64,000 bases of DNA, from positions 1,116,001 to 1,180,000 of the forward strand of contig NZ_JACBXU010000001.1 in NCBI RefSeq assembly GCF_013415305.1, in the 5' to 3' direction. The position numbers and the translations under genes are program-made. Below, piece by piece: positions 44,067 through 52,986 of the stretch. A model generated the notes under the pieces. That model was not told where the DNA came from. It searched no databases and saw only the letters and a list, made by a program, of their open reading frames with translations. This stretch comes from Pantoea sp. WMus005. Lineage in GTDB: Bacteria; Pseudomonadota; Gammaproteobacteria; Enterobacterales; Enterobacteriaceae. The first letter of the stretch is position 1; the number at the start of each line of letters is the position of its first letter.

Positions 44067-45371
44067 ATGCAGACAACCTTACCCATGACCCACCGCGCCA
44101 GGATTGGCGCCATATTTCGTGTTACCTCAGGCAATTTCCTCGAACAGTTCGATTTCTTTCTGTTCGGTTTTTATGCCACGTATATCGCCCATGCTTTCTT
44201 TCCGGCCAGCAGTGAGTTCGCCTCACTGATGATGACCTTTGCCGTGTTTGGCGCAGGGTTCCTGATGCGCCCTATCGGCGCAGTCGTGCTGGGGGCGTAC
44301 ATCGATAAGGTCGGCCGTCGTAAGGGGCTGATCGTCACGCTCTCCATCATGGCGGCGGGCACCTTTATGATCGTGCTAATCCCCTCCTACCAGAGCATTG
44401 GCCTGTGGGCGCCAATGCTGGTGCTGATCGGTCGGTTATTACAGGGCTTCTCCGCCGGTGCAGAACTGGGCGGTGTATCGGTCTATCTGGCGGAGATCGC
44501 CACACCAGGCCGTAAGGGCTTCTACACCAGCTGGCAGTCAGGCAGTCAGCAGGTGGCGATTATGGTCGCGGCGGCGATGGGCTTTATCCTCAACGCGGTG
44601 CTGGAAGAGAACGCTATCCGTGAATGGGGCTGGCGTATTCCATTTCTGGCTGGCTGCCTGATTGTGCCCTTTATCTTCGTGCTGCGTCGCAAGCTGGAAG
44701 AGACCCAGGAATTCAACAAACGTCGCAGCCATCCTGATGTGAAGCAGGTGTTCCGTATCCTGCTGAGTAACTGGCAGGTGGTGATAGCCGGGATGCTGAT
44801 GGTGGCGATGACCACAACAGCGTTTTACCTGATTACGGTTTATGCCCCGACCTTTGGCAAGAAAGTGCTGCTGCTGAGTGCCTCTGACAGCCTGCTGGTG
44901 ACCTTGCTGGTGGCAGTGTCTAACTTTGTCTGGCTGCCGATTGGCGGCGCAATCTCCGACCGCTTTGGCCGTAAACCTGTACTGGTCGCCATGACACTGC
45001 TGGCGATTGTCACCACCTACCCGGCCCTGAGCATGCTGGCGGCGGCCCCGGGCTTCCCGATGATGCTGGGCGTGCTGCTGTGGCTGTCGATGATTTACGG
45101 TCTTTATAACGGCGCGATGATCCCGGCGCTGACCGAAATCATGCCTGCGGAAGTCCGTGTGGCGGGCTTCTCGCTGGCATACAGCCTGGCAACCGCGCTG
45201 TTTGGCGGCTTTACCCCGGTGATGTCAACCGGCCTGATTGAGATGACCGGTGATAAAGCGTCACCCGGCTACTGGATGAGTTTTGCGGCAGTCTGCGCCC
45301 TGGGGGCGACACTTTATCTCTATCGACGTACCCGCAGTGCCGTCGCGCCAGCCCATGAAACCGTAAGCTAA
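44067..45371 (+). CDS. MFS citrate/tricarballylate-type proton symporter (MHS family)
   Basis: 434 residues and 12 membrane segments. [22 protein letters not shown] and the loop DKVGRRKGL (motif A) mark the metabolite:proton symporter family, closest in pattern to CitA and TcuC. It likely imports a tricarboxylate or related organic acid. It is followed 10 bp later by a binding-protein gene, with a divergent-facing LysR gene downstream. The leader can fold over its ribosome site. Confidence 0.82.
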   Translation: MQTTLPMTHRARIGAIFRVTSGNFLEQFDFFLFGFYATYIAHAFFPASSEFASLMMTFAVFGAGFLMRPIGAVVLGAYIDKVGRRKGLIVTLSIMAAGTFMIVLIPSYQSIGLWAPMLVLIGRLLQGFSAGAELGGVSVYLAEIATPGRKGFYTSWQSGSQQVAIMVAAAMGFILNAVLEENAIREWGWRIPFLAGCLIVPFIFVLRRKLEETQEFNKRRSHPDVKQVFRILLSNWQVVIAGMLMVAMTTTAFYLITVYAPTFGKKVLLLSASDSLLVTLLVAVSNFVWLPIGGAISDRFGRKPVLVAMTLLAIVTTYPALSMLAAAPGFPMMLGVLLWLSMIYGLYNGAMIPALTEIMPAEVRVAGFSLAYSLATALFGGFTPVMSTGLIEMTGDKASPGYWMSFAAVCALGATLYLYRRTRSAVAPAHETVS

Positions 45372-45381
45372 GGAACTGAAG

Positions 45382-46191
45382 ATGAAACTGAAAACGATGT
45401 CGCTGTACGCCGCCCTGCTGTTCAGCGTGGCGGGCAGCGCCACGGCACAGGAAAAGGAACTGACGGTGATGATCTCCGGCGGGTTTAAAACAGCGTGGGA
45501 TACGCTATCGCCACAATTCGCAAAACAGGAAGGGATCACCATCAACACCGTGGCTGGCCCCTCAATGGGCAAGACGCCGCAGGCGATTCCGGCGCGACTG
45601 GCGCGCGGTGAGCCGGCCGATGTGGTGATTATGGTTGGCGATGCGTTAAGCGATCTGCAAAAAAAGGGCGAGACGCGGCCGGGTTCACGGGTTGAGCTGG
45701 CAGACTCCCGCATCGGCGCGGTCATTAAAAAAGGGGCCACGCCAGTTAACATCGGCAGTGAACGTGCGCTGCGTGCTGCCCTGCTGAACGCCTCTTCCAT
45801 CGCCTACTCCGACAGCGCCAGCGGCCAATATGTCAGCCGCCAGCTGTTCAGCCGACTGGGCATTGAGGATCAGGTTAAGGCGAAGGCGGTGAAGGTTGAG
45901 CGCATCCCGGTGGCGTCAGAGGTCGCAGCCGGTAAATACACTATTGGCTTTCAACAGGTCAGCGAGCTGCTGCCGGTGTCAGGCGTAACCTTTATTGGCG
46001 AACTGCCGGACAACCTGCAATACACCACTCGTTTTGCCGGTGCCGTGGTAAGCAAATCCGCGCAGCCGGATGAGGCAGCGAAGCTGCTGCACTGGCTCGC
46101 CTCGCCGGAGGCTCAGCAGGCGGTCCACGCCAGCGGACTGCACACCGTAAAAGCGTCAGAACCGGTCAAAGTCGCTGATACTGTTCAATAA
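45382..46191 (+). CDS. ModA-like periplasmic substrate-binding protein
   Basis: 269 residues with signal peptide ending SATAQ (about residue 23). The mature part is of SBP_bac_11 type (molybdate-binding-like): ELTVMISGGFKTAWDTL, then AYSDSASGQYVSRQLF. No ABC permease or ATPase is adjacent. Similar proteins occur next to citrate-type MFS carriers, where they may act as a periplasmic sensor or scavenger; this role is inferred. Its 3' end overlaps the LysR gene by 26 bp. Confidence 0.78.
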   Translation: MKLKTMSLYAALLFSVAGSATAQEKELTVMISGGFKTAWDTLSPQFAKQEGITINTVAGPSMGKTPQAIPARLARGEPADVVIMVGDALSDLQKKGETRPGSRVELADSRIGAVIKKGATPVNIGSERALRAALLNASSIAYSDSASGQYVSRQLFSRLGIEDQVKAKAVKVERIPVASEVAAGKYTIGFQQVSELLPVSGVTFIGELPDNLQYTTRFAGAVVSKSAQPDEAAKLLHWLASPEAQQAVHASGLHTVKASEPVKVADTVQ

Positions 46192-47065
46192 TCAGGTTCT
46201 CCAGGTCGCTGGCAATGTGCGACAACGTGCGGCCATTTTTACGCAACAGGCCCACGGTGCGTTTTACTTCCGGGTCAGTTAATGGCACCGCCATCAGCAT
46301 GGCGTGATCGTAGCCCGGCATCGCCATGGCGGGGACGGCAGCGATGCCAAGCCCCGCCTCAACCATCCCCAGCATGGTAGTCACGTGCCGGGTTTCACAG
46401 ATACAGGGTTTCTCCGGTATAACCGCCTGCAACGCCAGATCCAGCAGGTTGCGATTGCCGGAGGTTTTATCCAGCCCTACCCACTCATACTGATAAAACG
46501 CCTGCCAGCTCAGACTCTTTTTTGCGGCGACAGGATGGTCACGCCGACAGGCCGCCACGTAGGGGTCATCCATCAGCGGCTGAAAAAGCACATCCGGCTG
46601 AGAGCGGCTGGAAAAACTAATGCCGAAGTCGGCCTGCCCGCCAATCACCGCGTCATAGACGTTGGCCGCACTGCTGTCGATCATTTTGACCCGCACCTTT
46701 GGATAGCGCGCCTGAAACAGCCGGATGATATTGGGCATAAAATAGTAGGCGGCTGACGGCACGCAGGCCACAGTGATCAGGCCGGTGCGGGCTAAGCTCA
46801 CCTCACTGAGATCGGCCATGACCTCTTCAAAATCGGCCAGCAGCTTTTCCGATCGCTGCGCAAACGCATGCCCTTTCAGCGTCAGCGTGACGCGGCGCGT
46901 GGTCCGCTCAAACAGTTTAATCCCCAGCGTGGTTTCGAGCTTATCAATGCGGCGGCTTAGTGCCGACTGAGAGAGGCAGATCGATTCCGCCGCCAGGCGA
47001 AAATTACCAAACTCCACCAGCGCGCGAAACGCGTAAAGATCGTTGAGATCGACATTAACCGGCAT
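46166..47065 (-). CDS. LysR-family transcriptional regulator
   Basis: 299 residues. The HTH is at about 1-60 (FGNFRLAAESICLSQSALSRRI), and the effector domain follows with GLITVACVPSAAYYFMPN. It is convergent with the transporter pair and overlaps it at the 3' end. Such regulators often control an adjacent carrier, but no shared promoter exists here, so the target is uncertain. Confidence 0.87.
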   Translation of the reverse strand: MPVNVDLNDLYAFRALVEFGNFRLAAESICLSQSALSRRIDKLETTLGIKLFERTTRRVTLTLKGHAFAQRSEKLLADFEEVMADLSEVSLARTGLITVACVPSAAYYFMPNIIRLFQARYPKVRVKMIDSSAANVYDAVIGGQADFGISFSSRSQPDVLFQPLMDDPYVAACRRDHPVAAKKSLSWQAFYQYEWVGLDKTSGNRNLLDLALQAVIPEKPCICETRHVTTMLGMVEAGLGIAAVPAMAMPGYDHAMLMAVPLTDPEVKRTVGLLRKNGRTLSHIASDLENLIIEQYQRL

Positions 47066-47079
47066 GGTTACTTCTTCCC

Positions 47080-47574
47080 TTAAATCGCATCAGACCCCTG
47101 GTCATTATTTTCATCGCCTTCCGTCTGACTAAAATCGGTCACAAATCTGCCGAGCAGTTGCTCCAGCGTTTCGCGATCAATCTCCGGCCAGTGCTGGAAA
47201 ACACGCTGATAAACCTGCACGCGTTGGGCATCGATTTTATCGGTCATCGCCCTGCCATCCGGGGTGATTACCGCCTCGTTAATCCTTTTGTCCTGGCGAT
47301 TTTTTTGCCGCATGACCAGCCCGGTTTCCTCTAACTTCGCCACCTGACGGCTGACCGTACTGTAATCACGCCCCACCCGATCGGCCAGTTCGCCTACGCC
47401 GATCGGGCCGAACCGGCTGACCTGTACCAGCAGCGGAAACAGCGCCCGATCCAGATCAATACCTGCCGCTTTAATCATCGCCATATCGCGCTGGGGCCGG
47501 TTAAGCGCGCCTGCAATCATCAACAAACAATCATGCAGCGCATCGTATTTATGTGTATTTTGCACACTTTTCAT
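47080..47574 (-). CDS. MarR-family transcriptional regulator
   Basis: 164 residues from the ATG at 47574, which has AGGA eight bases before it. It has the winged helix GPIGVGELADRVGRDYSTVSRQVAKLEETGLVMR and a C-terminal dimerisation helix. It diverges from the quinone oxidoreductase-like gene across 73 bp and so probably controls it. The TGTGTACTTTACACTT stretch in between may hold its operator. Confidence 0.86.
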   Translation of the reverse strand: MKSVQNTHKYDALHDCLLMIAGALNRPQRDMAMIKAAGIDLDRALFPLLVQVSRFGPIGVGELADRVGRDYSTVSRQVAKLEETGLVMRQKNRQDKRINEAVITPDGRAMTDKIDAQRVQVYQRVFQHWPEIDRETLEQLLGRFVTDFSQTEGDENNDQGSDAI

Positions 47575-47647
47575 TGACGCCATCCTGCGGCAGGAATAAT
47601 GTGTGTACTTTACACTTAATTACTTATTATTAGAAGGACAACACCCT

Positions 47648-48583
47648 ATGAAAGCAGCCATCATTAATCAGGCCGGTCAGAAACCACACTATGGTGATTT
47701 ACCCACTCCTCAGCCCGCTGAAAACCAACGGCTGGTTCACGTGAAAGCCGCCGCCATGAGCCAGCTGGTCAAAGCACGGGCCTCAGGTACGCATTACAGT
47801 GCCGCTGCGCTCTATCCCGTGGTGCCGGGCATTGACGGTACGGGTTACCTCGAAAACGGCGATCCGGTTTACTTTCTGACCTTTGGTACCGCGTCAGGCA
47901 GCATGGCGGAAAGCGTGGTGGTCAATGCCCGCTGCGTTATTCCGCTTCCTGCGTCGCTTGATCCCGTGGTCGCCGCCGCGCTTGCCAATCCGGGCATGTC
48001 TTCATGGGCCGCACTCACCCGCCGGGCTGAACTGCGCAAAGGCGAAACCGTGTTGATCAACGGCGCAACCGGCACCTCCGGCCGTCTGGCGATTCGCATC
48101 GCCCGCAGTCTCGGCGCAGGCAAAATTATTGCGACCGGCCGGAACCCAGAGATCCTGCAGCAACTGCTTAATGAGGGCGCAGACAGCGTCATGACACTTG
48201 ACGCTCTGCCCGCTGAACTCCCTGCCCTGATGGCAGACGGCATTGATGTGGTGCTGGATTATCTCTGGGGAGAGAGCGCGCTGGCGATCATGGAAGCGGC
48301 GGTGCGGGGCGGTGACCACGTCGTCCGCTTCGTTCAGATTGGCTCACTCAGCGCACAGGAGATCCCTCTGCACAGTCATTTGCTGCGTGCATCCGGGTTG
48401 ACACTGATGGGGAGTGGACTGGGCAGTGTATCCAACGCAGACCTGATTGGCTCGCTGGCTGAACTACTGCAGGCTGCCGGACAGCACGCCTTTTCGGTGC
48501 CTTTTAAACCACGTCCTCTTTCTGAGGTGGAGACAGCATGGGATGAAGATGACAGCCGCTGTCGGACGGTGTTTACGCTGTAG
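47648..48583 (+). CDS. zinc-free MDR alcohol dehydrogenase/quinone oxidoreductase-like protein
   Basis: 311 residues from the ATG at 47648 (AAGGA upstream; an earlier in-frame start is unsupported). The GroES-like N-terminus has VVPGIDGTGYLENGDPVYF, and the nucleotide motif is NGATGTSGRLAIRIA. No structural-zinc Cys cluster is seen, as in quinone reductase types. Likely NADPH-dependent reduction of quinones or enones, induced through the divergent MarR regulator. Confidence 0.82.
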   Translation: MKAAIINQAGQKPHYGDLPTPQPAENQRLVHVKAAAMSQLVKARASGTHYSAAALYPVVPGIDGTGYLENGDPVYFLTFGTASGSMAESVVVNARCVIPLPASLDPVVAAALANPGMSSWAALTRRAELRKGETVLINGATGTSGRLAIRIARSLGAGKIIATGRNPEILQQLLNEGADSVMTLDALPAELPALMADGIDVVLDYLWGESALAIMEAAVRGGDHVVRFVQIGSLSAQEIPLHSHLLRASGLTLMGSGLGSVSNADLIGSLAELLQAAGQHAFSVPFKPRPLSEVETAWDEDDSRCRTVFTL

Positions 48584-48632
48584 TCACCCGGCGCATGAAC
48601 AGCGCGGGCCTGCCTGTCGGGCAGACCTGCCG

Positions 48633-49073
48633 CTAACCTCCGGACGGCATCGGATGCAGAAAACGGTCAGGATAATCAGGTGTGAGAGCATGCTGGCTAC
48701 TGTAACGGCCAAACAGCTTATAGCGGTTTAACGCGATGCGGTCATAGGCAAAATTACTGATCGCGTCAGGGAAGTGGCGCAGCACCGCCAGCCCGCGCCA
48801 GGGTGCCGGCAGGTGCTGCATCACGCGGAACACCGCCTGCGCCCGCAGCCAGTGCTGGTTACCGGCAATATAAACAATGGTGCTGACGTTCTCTTCCGGC
48901 ATACCCGCCCAGCGCAGCAGCGCTTTGCCCTGCTCGCTCTGCACCGAAGCAAAACGGACCTGCCGCGCCAGGTGGTGACGCAGCAGAAACTGAACCCAGC
49001 CGTTACACAGCTTACAGACGCCGTCATAAAGCACGGCGCTTTCACCGGTTTGCAGATACGGGGGCGACGACAT
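48633..49073 (-). CDS. DCC (DUF393) thiol-disulfide oxidoreductase-like protein
   Basis: 146 residues from the ATG at 49073. The DxxCxxC motif reads YDGVCKLCNG (about residues 17-26), and the end FGRYSSQHALTPDYPDRF is family-like. The family is predicted to be thioredoxin-fold redox proteins of unknown role. It overlaps the upstream kinase gene by 32 bp, so it belongs at least physically to the PTS operon's tail. Confidence 0.82.
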   Translation of the reverse strand: MSSPPYLQTGESAVLYDGVCKLCNGWVQFLLRHHLARQVRFASVQSEQGKALLRWAGMPEENVSTIVYIAGNQHWLRAQAVFRVMQHLPAPWRGLAVLRHFPDAISNFAYDRIALNRYKLFGRYSSQHALTPDYPDRFLHPMPSGG

Positions 49074-49665
49074 CCTGCAACTCCTCACTCCTCTGATGAT
49101 GAGCTGAAGTGTAGCGGATTCTGGTCAGTTGCTGTTGCAGCCAGTGAATAACAGCAGCGTGATCCTGGGCGCTGGCATCCACGTCATACACCGCTCCAAG
49201 GGCCATCGGCCTGGCCTGATGCGCCAGCTGACGCAGTTCCGGAAGATACTCTGCGCCCGGATGTCCCGGTAGCCGCTGCGACAGACGCGCCTGATAGCGC
49301 GCTACCGCCACCTCTGGCTCAATCTTCAGCCACAGCTCCAGCACCTCTTCGACGCCCGCCTGTTTCAGCCCCTGTTCAAGCAGCGTGCGCGGCTGAAAAC
49401 CAAACCAGGCGTCTATCAGCCAGACCTGACTGGCCGGTGCCTGTTCGACGATGTTCCAGATCGCCTGATAGGCCGCGCAGCCCAGTTGCCGGTTACGCTG
49501 GCGATCGACCGGCGCAAAAGCGTCCATAAACGGCTCTTTCAGACTGTCGAGCGTCAGCACCGGCCAGCCAAAATGGTGTGACAGCGCGCGCGTCAGGGTG
49601 CTCTTTCCCGATGCCGGAATACCGTTAACCAGCACCACGCGTTTGGGGGGGATGTTTTGCGTCAT
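49042..49665 (-). CDS. P-loop kinase-like protein in the PTS operon
   Basis: 207 residues. Walker A is NGIPASGKSTL (about residues 14-24), then LTLDSLKEPFMDAF, IDAWFGFQPR and ARYQARLSQRLPGH, similar to chloramphenicol phosphotransferase/AAA_33 proteins. Its ATG overlaps the IIA stop (ATGA), so it is translationally coupled to the PTS genes. It may phosphorylate the imported compound or an intermediate, but no substrate can be assigned. Confidence 0.75.
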   Translation of the reverse strand: MTQNIPPKRVVLVNGIPASGKSTLTRALSHHFGWPVLTLDSLKEPFMDAFAPVDRQRNRQLGCAAYQAIWNIVEQAPASQVWLIDAWFGFQPRTLLEQGLKQAGVEEVLELWLKIEPEVAVARYQARLSQRLPGHPGAEYLPELRQLAHQARPMALGAVYDVDASAQDHAAVIHWLQQQLTRIRYTSAHHQRSEELQDVVAPVSANR

Positions 49666-50099
49666 AAGATATCGATGACCTCCGCGACACTGCTGGCCTG
49701 ACGTAACCGGACCAGCGTCTCCTCGTCCTCCAGCAGCGACACAATTGCGCGGATCCCCTCTTCGATATGCGCATTGCTGTCACGCGCGCCAAACATAATC
49801 ACAATGTCCGCTTTATCACTGCCCTCGAACGAGATCGGCTCATTCAGCAGAATCATGCTGAAACAATCGCGGATCACCCCCGCTTCCGGTCGCGCATGGG
49901 GGATAGCAATGCCCTCCTCAAACACATAATACGCCCCATGAGCCAGGGTGTTGGCGATCACCGCATCGGGATAAGAGGCAGCGAGATAGCCGCCGCTAAC
50001 CAGCGGTTCGGCGGCCAGCGCGATAACCTGACGCCAGTCCGTGGCGTCGATGCCAATCTGAATGGCGTTGGCCTCTTGCAATAACTGCTTAATCGTCAT
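49662..50099 (-). CDS. PTS IIA component (ascorbate/fructose-mannitol type)
   Basis: 145 residues of PTS_EIIA_2 fold. The phospho-accepting His sits in EEGIAIPHARPEAGV (about residue 68). It takes phosphate from HPr and passes it to IIB. AAGGAGAGCTG precedes the ATG. It works with the IIB and IIC encoded upstream in the same operon. Confidence 0.9.
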   Translation of the reverse strand: MTIKQLLQEANAIQIGIDATDWRQVIALAAEPLVSGGYLAASYPDAVIANTLAHGAYYVFEEGIAIPHARPEAGVIRDCFSMILLNEPISFEGSDKADIVIMFGARDSNAHIEEGIRAIVSLLEDEETLVRLRQASSVAEVIDIL

Positions 50100-50108
50100 C
50101 AGCTCTCC

Positions 50109-50378
50109 TTAAATCGACTGGCGAACCACATTGCGTAATTCATCGATTTTGACAAACAGCGCATCAATTTCATTGCGGTAGCGACGGCTTTTCGCAAATA
50201 AACTTAATGCCCGATTATATTCCAGCATTAATTGTTTTTGCGTTTCGCCATCACGCGGATTAATAGCCAGCTGCTGCTCCAGTTGCGTTATTTTCTCGCG
50301 ACTTAATTCCGCCAGATGATCCTGCTGCTGCTCGCTGGGTTGTTCCACAGCCGGAGACTTTTTTAAGAATCCAAACAT
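50109..50378 (-). CDS. small coiled-coil protein in the PTS operon
   Basis: 89 residues from the ATG at 50378, which has GGAGAG just before it. The N-terminus MFGFLKKSPAVEQPSEQQQD is followed by heptad-rich helices (AELSREKITQLEQQL and later YRNEIDALFVKIDELRNVV). I do not recognise a family. It lies 9 bp before the IIA gene, so it is expressed with the operon and might be an accessory or regulatory subunit. Confidence 0.65.
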   Translation of the reverse strand: MFGFLKKSPAVEQPSEQQQDHLAELSREKITQLEQQLAINPRDGETQKQLMLEYNRALSLFAKSRRYRNEIDALFVKIDELRNVVRQSI

Positions 50379-50472
50379 AGGCTCTCCTGCCCCTGTCATG
50401 TCGGGGTAGCTAAGATTAATAGTGATGATAAAAACGGTTAATGCAATAAACCGGTGATGGCGGCGCGGGCAA

Positions 50473-51315
50473 TTACCGGAATAATTGCATTTTCTCTACC
50501 AGCACATTCGTCACCGCATCATTAGCTGGCACCAGGAAATTACGCACGCTGTCATTCACTTTACCTTTCTCAAAGGTCGATTTGCACTGCGCCACCCACT
50601 GCACATTCATTTCGGTGCCGACATTGACCTTCTCAATCCCGCTGCTCACTGCCAGCCGCATATCTTCATCGCTGACGCCGGTGCCGCCGTGCAGCACCAG
50701 TGGCGTGTGGGTTGCCGCCGTAATATCCGCCAGACGCTGATGCTGAATATGCGCCTTACCCGTATAAAGCCCATGTACGGTGCCAATCGAGATCGCCAGC
50801 ATATCGACGCCGGTCTCTTCAACGAAACGGCGTGCATCTTCCACCGGCGTAAACGCGATTGCCTCCATCTCCACACATTTACCATCTTCCGAACCACCAA
50901 TGGCACCCAGTTCTGCTTCTACCGAGACATTATGCGGACGCGCCATATCAATCACCCGGCGGGTATTAGCAATATTTTCTTCAATCGACAGATGTGACCC
51001 GTCATACATCACGGAACTGAATCCGGCATCTATCGCCGTCTGAATCGCGGCTAAATCAGAACAGTGATCGAGATGCAGACAGGTCGGAACATTCATACTC
51101 TCTGACAGCGATTTAATCGCATCGACCAGCAGCTTATGGCCGAGATATTTTGCCGTGCCGGTAGAGATCTGAATCATTAAGGGACTATTAGTCTTCTCTG
51201 CTGCTTTAAAATAGGCGGGCAGCATTTCCAGGCAGTGAAGATTAAAAGAACCCACCGCTTTAAAGTCACGCTGTTTAGCCAGCTTTAACAGATCGGCGAA
51301 GTTATAAAGTTTCAT
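50473..51315 (-). CDS. class II ketose-bisphosphate aldolase
   Basis: 280 residues from the ATG at 51315, overlapping the IIC gene by 14 bp. Zinc-site motifs are HLDHCSD (about 80-86), VEAELGAIGG and VLHGGTGVSD with ISIGTVHG before it. Members cleave fructose-, tagatose- or related ketose-bisphosphates to triose phosphates. Next to a PTS and a phosphofructokinase it would finish the breakdown of the imported sugar. Confidence 0.88.
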   Translation of the reverse strand: MKLYNFADLLKLAKQRDFKAVGSFNLHCLEMLPAYFKAAEKTNSPLMIQISTGTAKYLGHKLLVDAIKSLSESMNVPTCLHLDHCSDLAAIQTAIDAGFSSVMYDGSHLSIEENIANTRRVIDMARPHNVSVEAELGAIGGSEDGKCVEMEAIAFTPVEDARRFVEETGVDMLAISIGTVHGLYTGKAHIQHQRLADITAATHTPLVLHGGTGVSDEDMRLAVSSGIEKVNVGTEMNVQWVAQCKSTFEKGKVNDSVRNFLVPANDAVTNVLVEKMQLFR

Positions 51316-52669
51316 GGATTTTTTCCTCTTGAGGTTTGGTGGATTTGCCATTAACAAACCAGGCAAGTGCGGTAACAAAGGCAATAAACAGGGCGACAAA
51401 CAGCCAGTTATTCTGGAAGGCGTGGCCGAGCACCAGGCCGGTACTGATGACGTCTGAGTCACTGAAGGTCACACCGGTGAAGCCATAGCTCTCCAGCATC
51501 GGCACCAGAATGGCGGGCAGAATGGTGATAAAGAGTCCGTGGACGAAGCCGCCGATCATCGCGCCGCGCCGTCCGCCCATGGCATTACCAAATACGCCGG
51601 CGGTGCCACCGGCGAAGAAGTTGGTCAACAGGCCAGGCAGGATCATCGCCAGTCCAAACATCGGGAAGACCAGCATGCCGACGATGGAGCCCAGCGTGGT
51701 GGCGAGGAAGCCCACGATCACCGCGTTCGGGGCGTAAGGAAACATCACGGGGCAGTCCAGCGCTGGTTTGGCATCCGGTACCACACGCATGGCGATACCC
51801 CGGAAAGCAGGCACCAGCTCGTTGAGCAGCAGACGGACACCGCTGTAGAGCACGAAGACCCCGGCGACGAACTGAATCGACTGCATAAAGGCGTACATCA
51901 GGTAGTTCATGCCATTGCTGTACTGGGCAATGAACGCCGGACCGGCCGCCACAGCGGGGATCAGGTACATGGGCACCATCACCAGCGCCATCGACAGATA
52001 GGTATCCTGCAGAAACTTGAAGTTATCGGGCAGTTTCAGATCTTCGGTAGAGCGCGATCCTTTGCCGACCACTTTGGCAACCGCCGCCGTGACCAGATAG
52101 CCGATAGTGCAGAAATGACCTAACGCCACGTCGTCCGAGTCAGTAATCCGCCTTACCACCGGCTGCGCCAGCGCCGGCATTACCACCGCCATGATCCCGC
52201 CAAAGATACCGCCGGTCAGGATCAGCGGCAGGCCGGTCAGCCCCGCTTTGTAACCGATCACCGCGCCAATCGTCGCCATCCACAGCAGGGCCTGGCCGGT
52301 CAGGAAGATGTACTTAAACGGTGTCAGTCGCGCGATGATGATATTGACGATAAAGATCACCAGCAGCGTCAGCGCCACCTCCGAGCCTAGCTCGCGGTTA
52401 GCCAGGCCGGCAATGGCGGCCACATCGGTGATATAGCCGCGCATACCAAAGCCGTGGGTAAAAATGGTATTGAGGAACGTCAGGGTGCCCACAATAATAT
52501 TGATACCCGCCATCATAATTAAAAAGCCGAGCAGGGTTTTGAAGGTGCCTTCCACCACCTTGCCTGCCGATTTTTTTTGCAGCAGCAGACCAATCAGGGC
52601 AATAAAGGCAATCAGAATCGACGCCTGCCCCAGCAGATCTTTGACCAGGAAGTCGATCACACTATTCAT
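51302..52669 (-). CDS. PTS IIC component (ascorbate/SgaT-UlaA family)
   Basis: 455 residues with about 11 hydrophobic segments. GLLLQKKSAGKVVEGTFKTLLGFLI and GLTGLPLILTGGIFGGIMAV match the UlaA/SgaT transporter family. It carries the sugar through the inner membrane during phosphorylation. It overlaps IIB by 8 bp and the aldolase by 14 bp. The family includes ascorbate carriers and several of unknown specificity; ascorbate is unlikely given the PFK and aldolase. Confidence 0.88.
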   Translation of the reverse strand: MNSVIDFLVKDLLGQASILIAFIALIGLLLQKKSAGKVVEGTFKTLLGFLIMMAGINIIVGTLTFLNTIFTHGFGMRGYITDVAAIAGLANRELGSEVALTLLVIFIVNIIIARLTPFKYIFLTGQALLWMATIGAVIGYKAGLTGLPLILTGGIFGGIMAVVMPALAQPVVRRITDSDDVALGHFCTIGYLVTAAVAKVVGKGSRSTEDLKLPDNFKFLQDTYLSMALVMVPMYLIPAVAAGPAFIAQYSNGMNYLMYAFMQSIQFVAGVFVLYSGVRLLLNELVPAFRGIAMRVVPDAKPALDCPVMFPYAPNAVIVGFLATTLGSIVGMLVFPMFGLAMILPGLLTNFFAGGTAGVFGNAMGGRRGAMIGGFVHGLFITILPAILVPMLESYGFTGVTFSDSDVISTGLVLGHAFQNNWLFVALFIAFVTALAWFVNGKSTKPQEEKIHETL

Positions 52670-52976
52670 GGGCGGCGACCTTCTCGTTGCGTTCTTTTAA
52701 AAAGGCCAGAATCTTCTGCTCTATTTCCGCTTTATCGGTGAGCCGGTTAAGAATAATGACCCGTTTAATCTGTTCCGGACTGGCGTCGGCGTTTAATACG
52801 TCGGCAAAGGCTTTTTGTGTCAGGATCATATCTGACTTAAATGCATTCGCTTCTGAAATGGTGGTGTGATCGATATCGGCCTCAATTTCCAGTTTTTTTA
52901 ATACCGCTTTTGCGCTCATCTCAATCGCAAAACTGGAGCCTAATCCACAACCACAGACACATAATATTTTCAGCAT
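52662..52976 (-). CDS. PTS IIB component (lactose/ascorbate type)
   Basis: 104 residues. The N-terminal P-loop LCVCGCGLGSSF carries the phosphocysteine (probably Cys8). It relays phosphate from the IIA subunit to the sugar in IIC. GAGGAAAAAACC precedes the ATG. It starts 10 bp after the phosphofructokinase gene. Confidence 0.88.
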   Translation of the reverse strand: MLKILCVCGCGLGSSFAIEMSAKAVLKKLEIEADIDHTTISEANAFKSDMILTQKAFADVLNADASPEQIKRVIILNRLTDKAEIEQKILAFLKERNEKVAAHE

Positions 52977-52986
52977 GGTTTTTTCC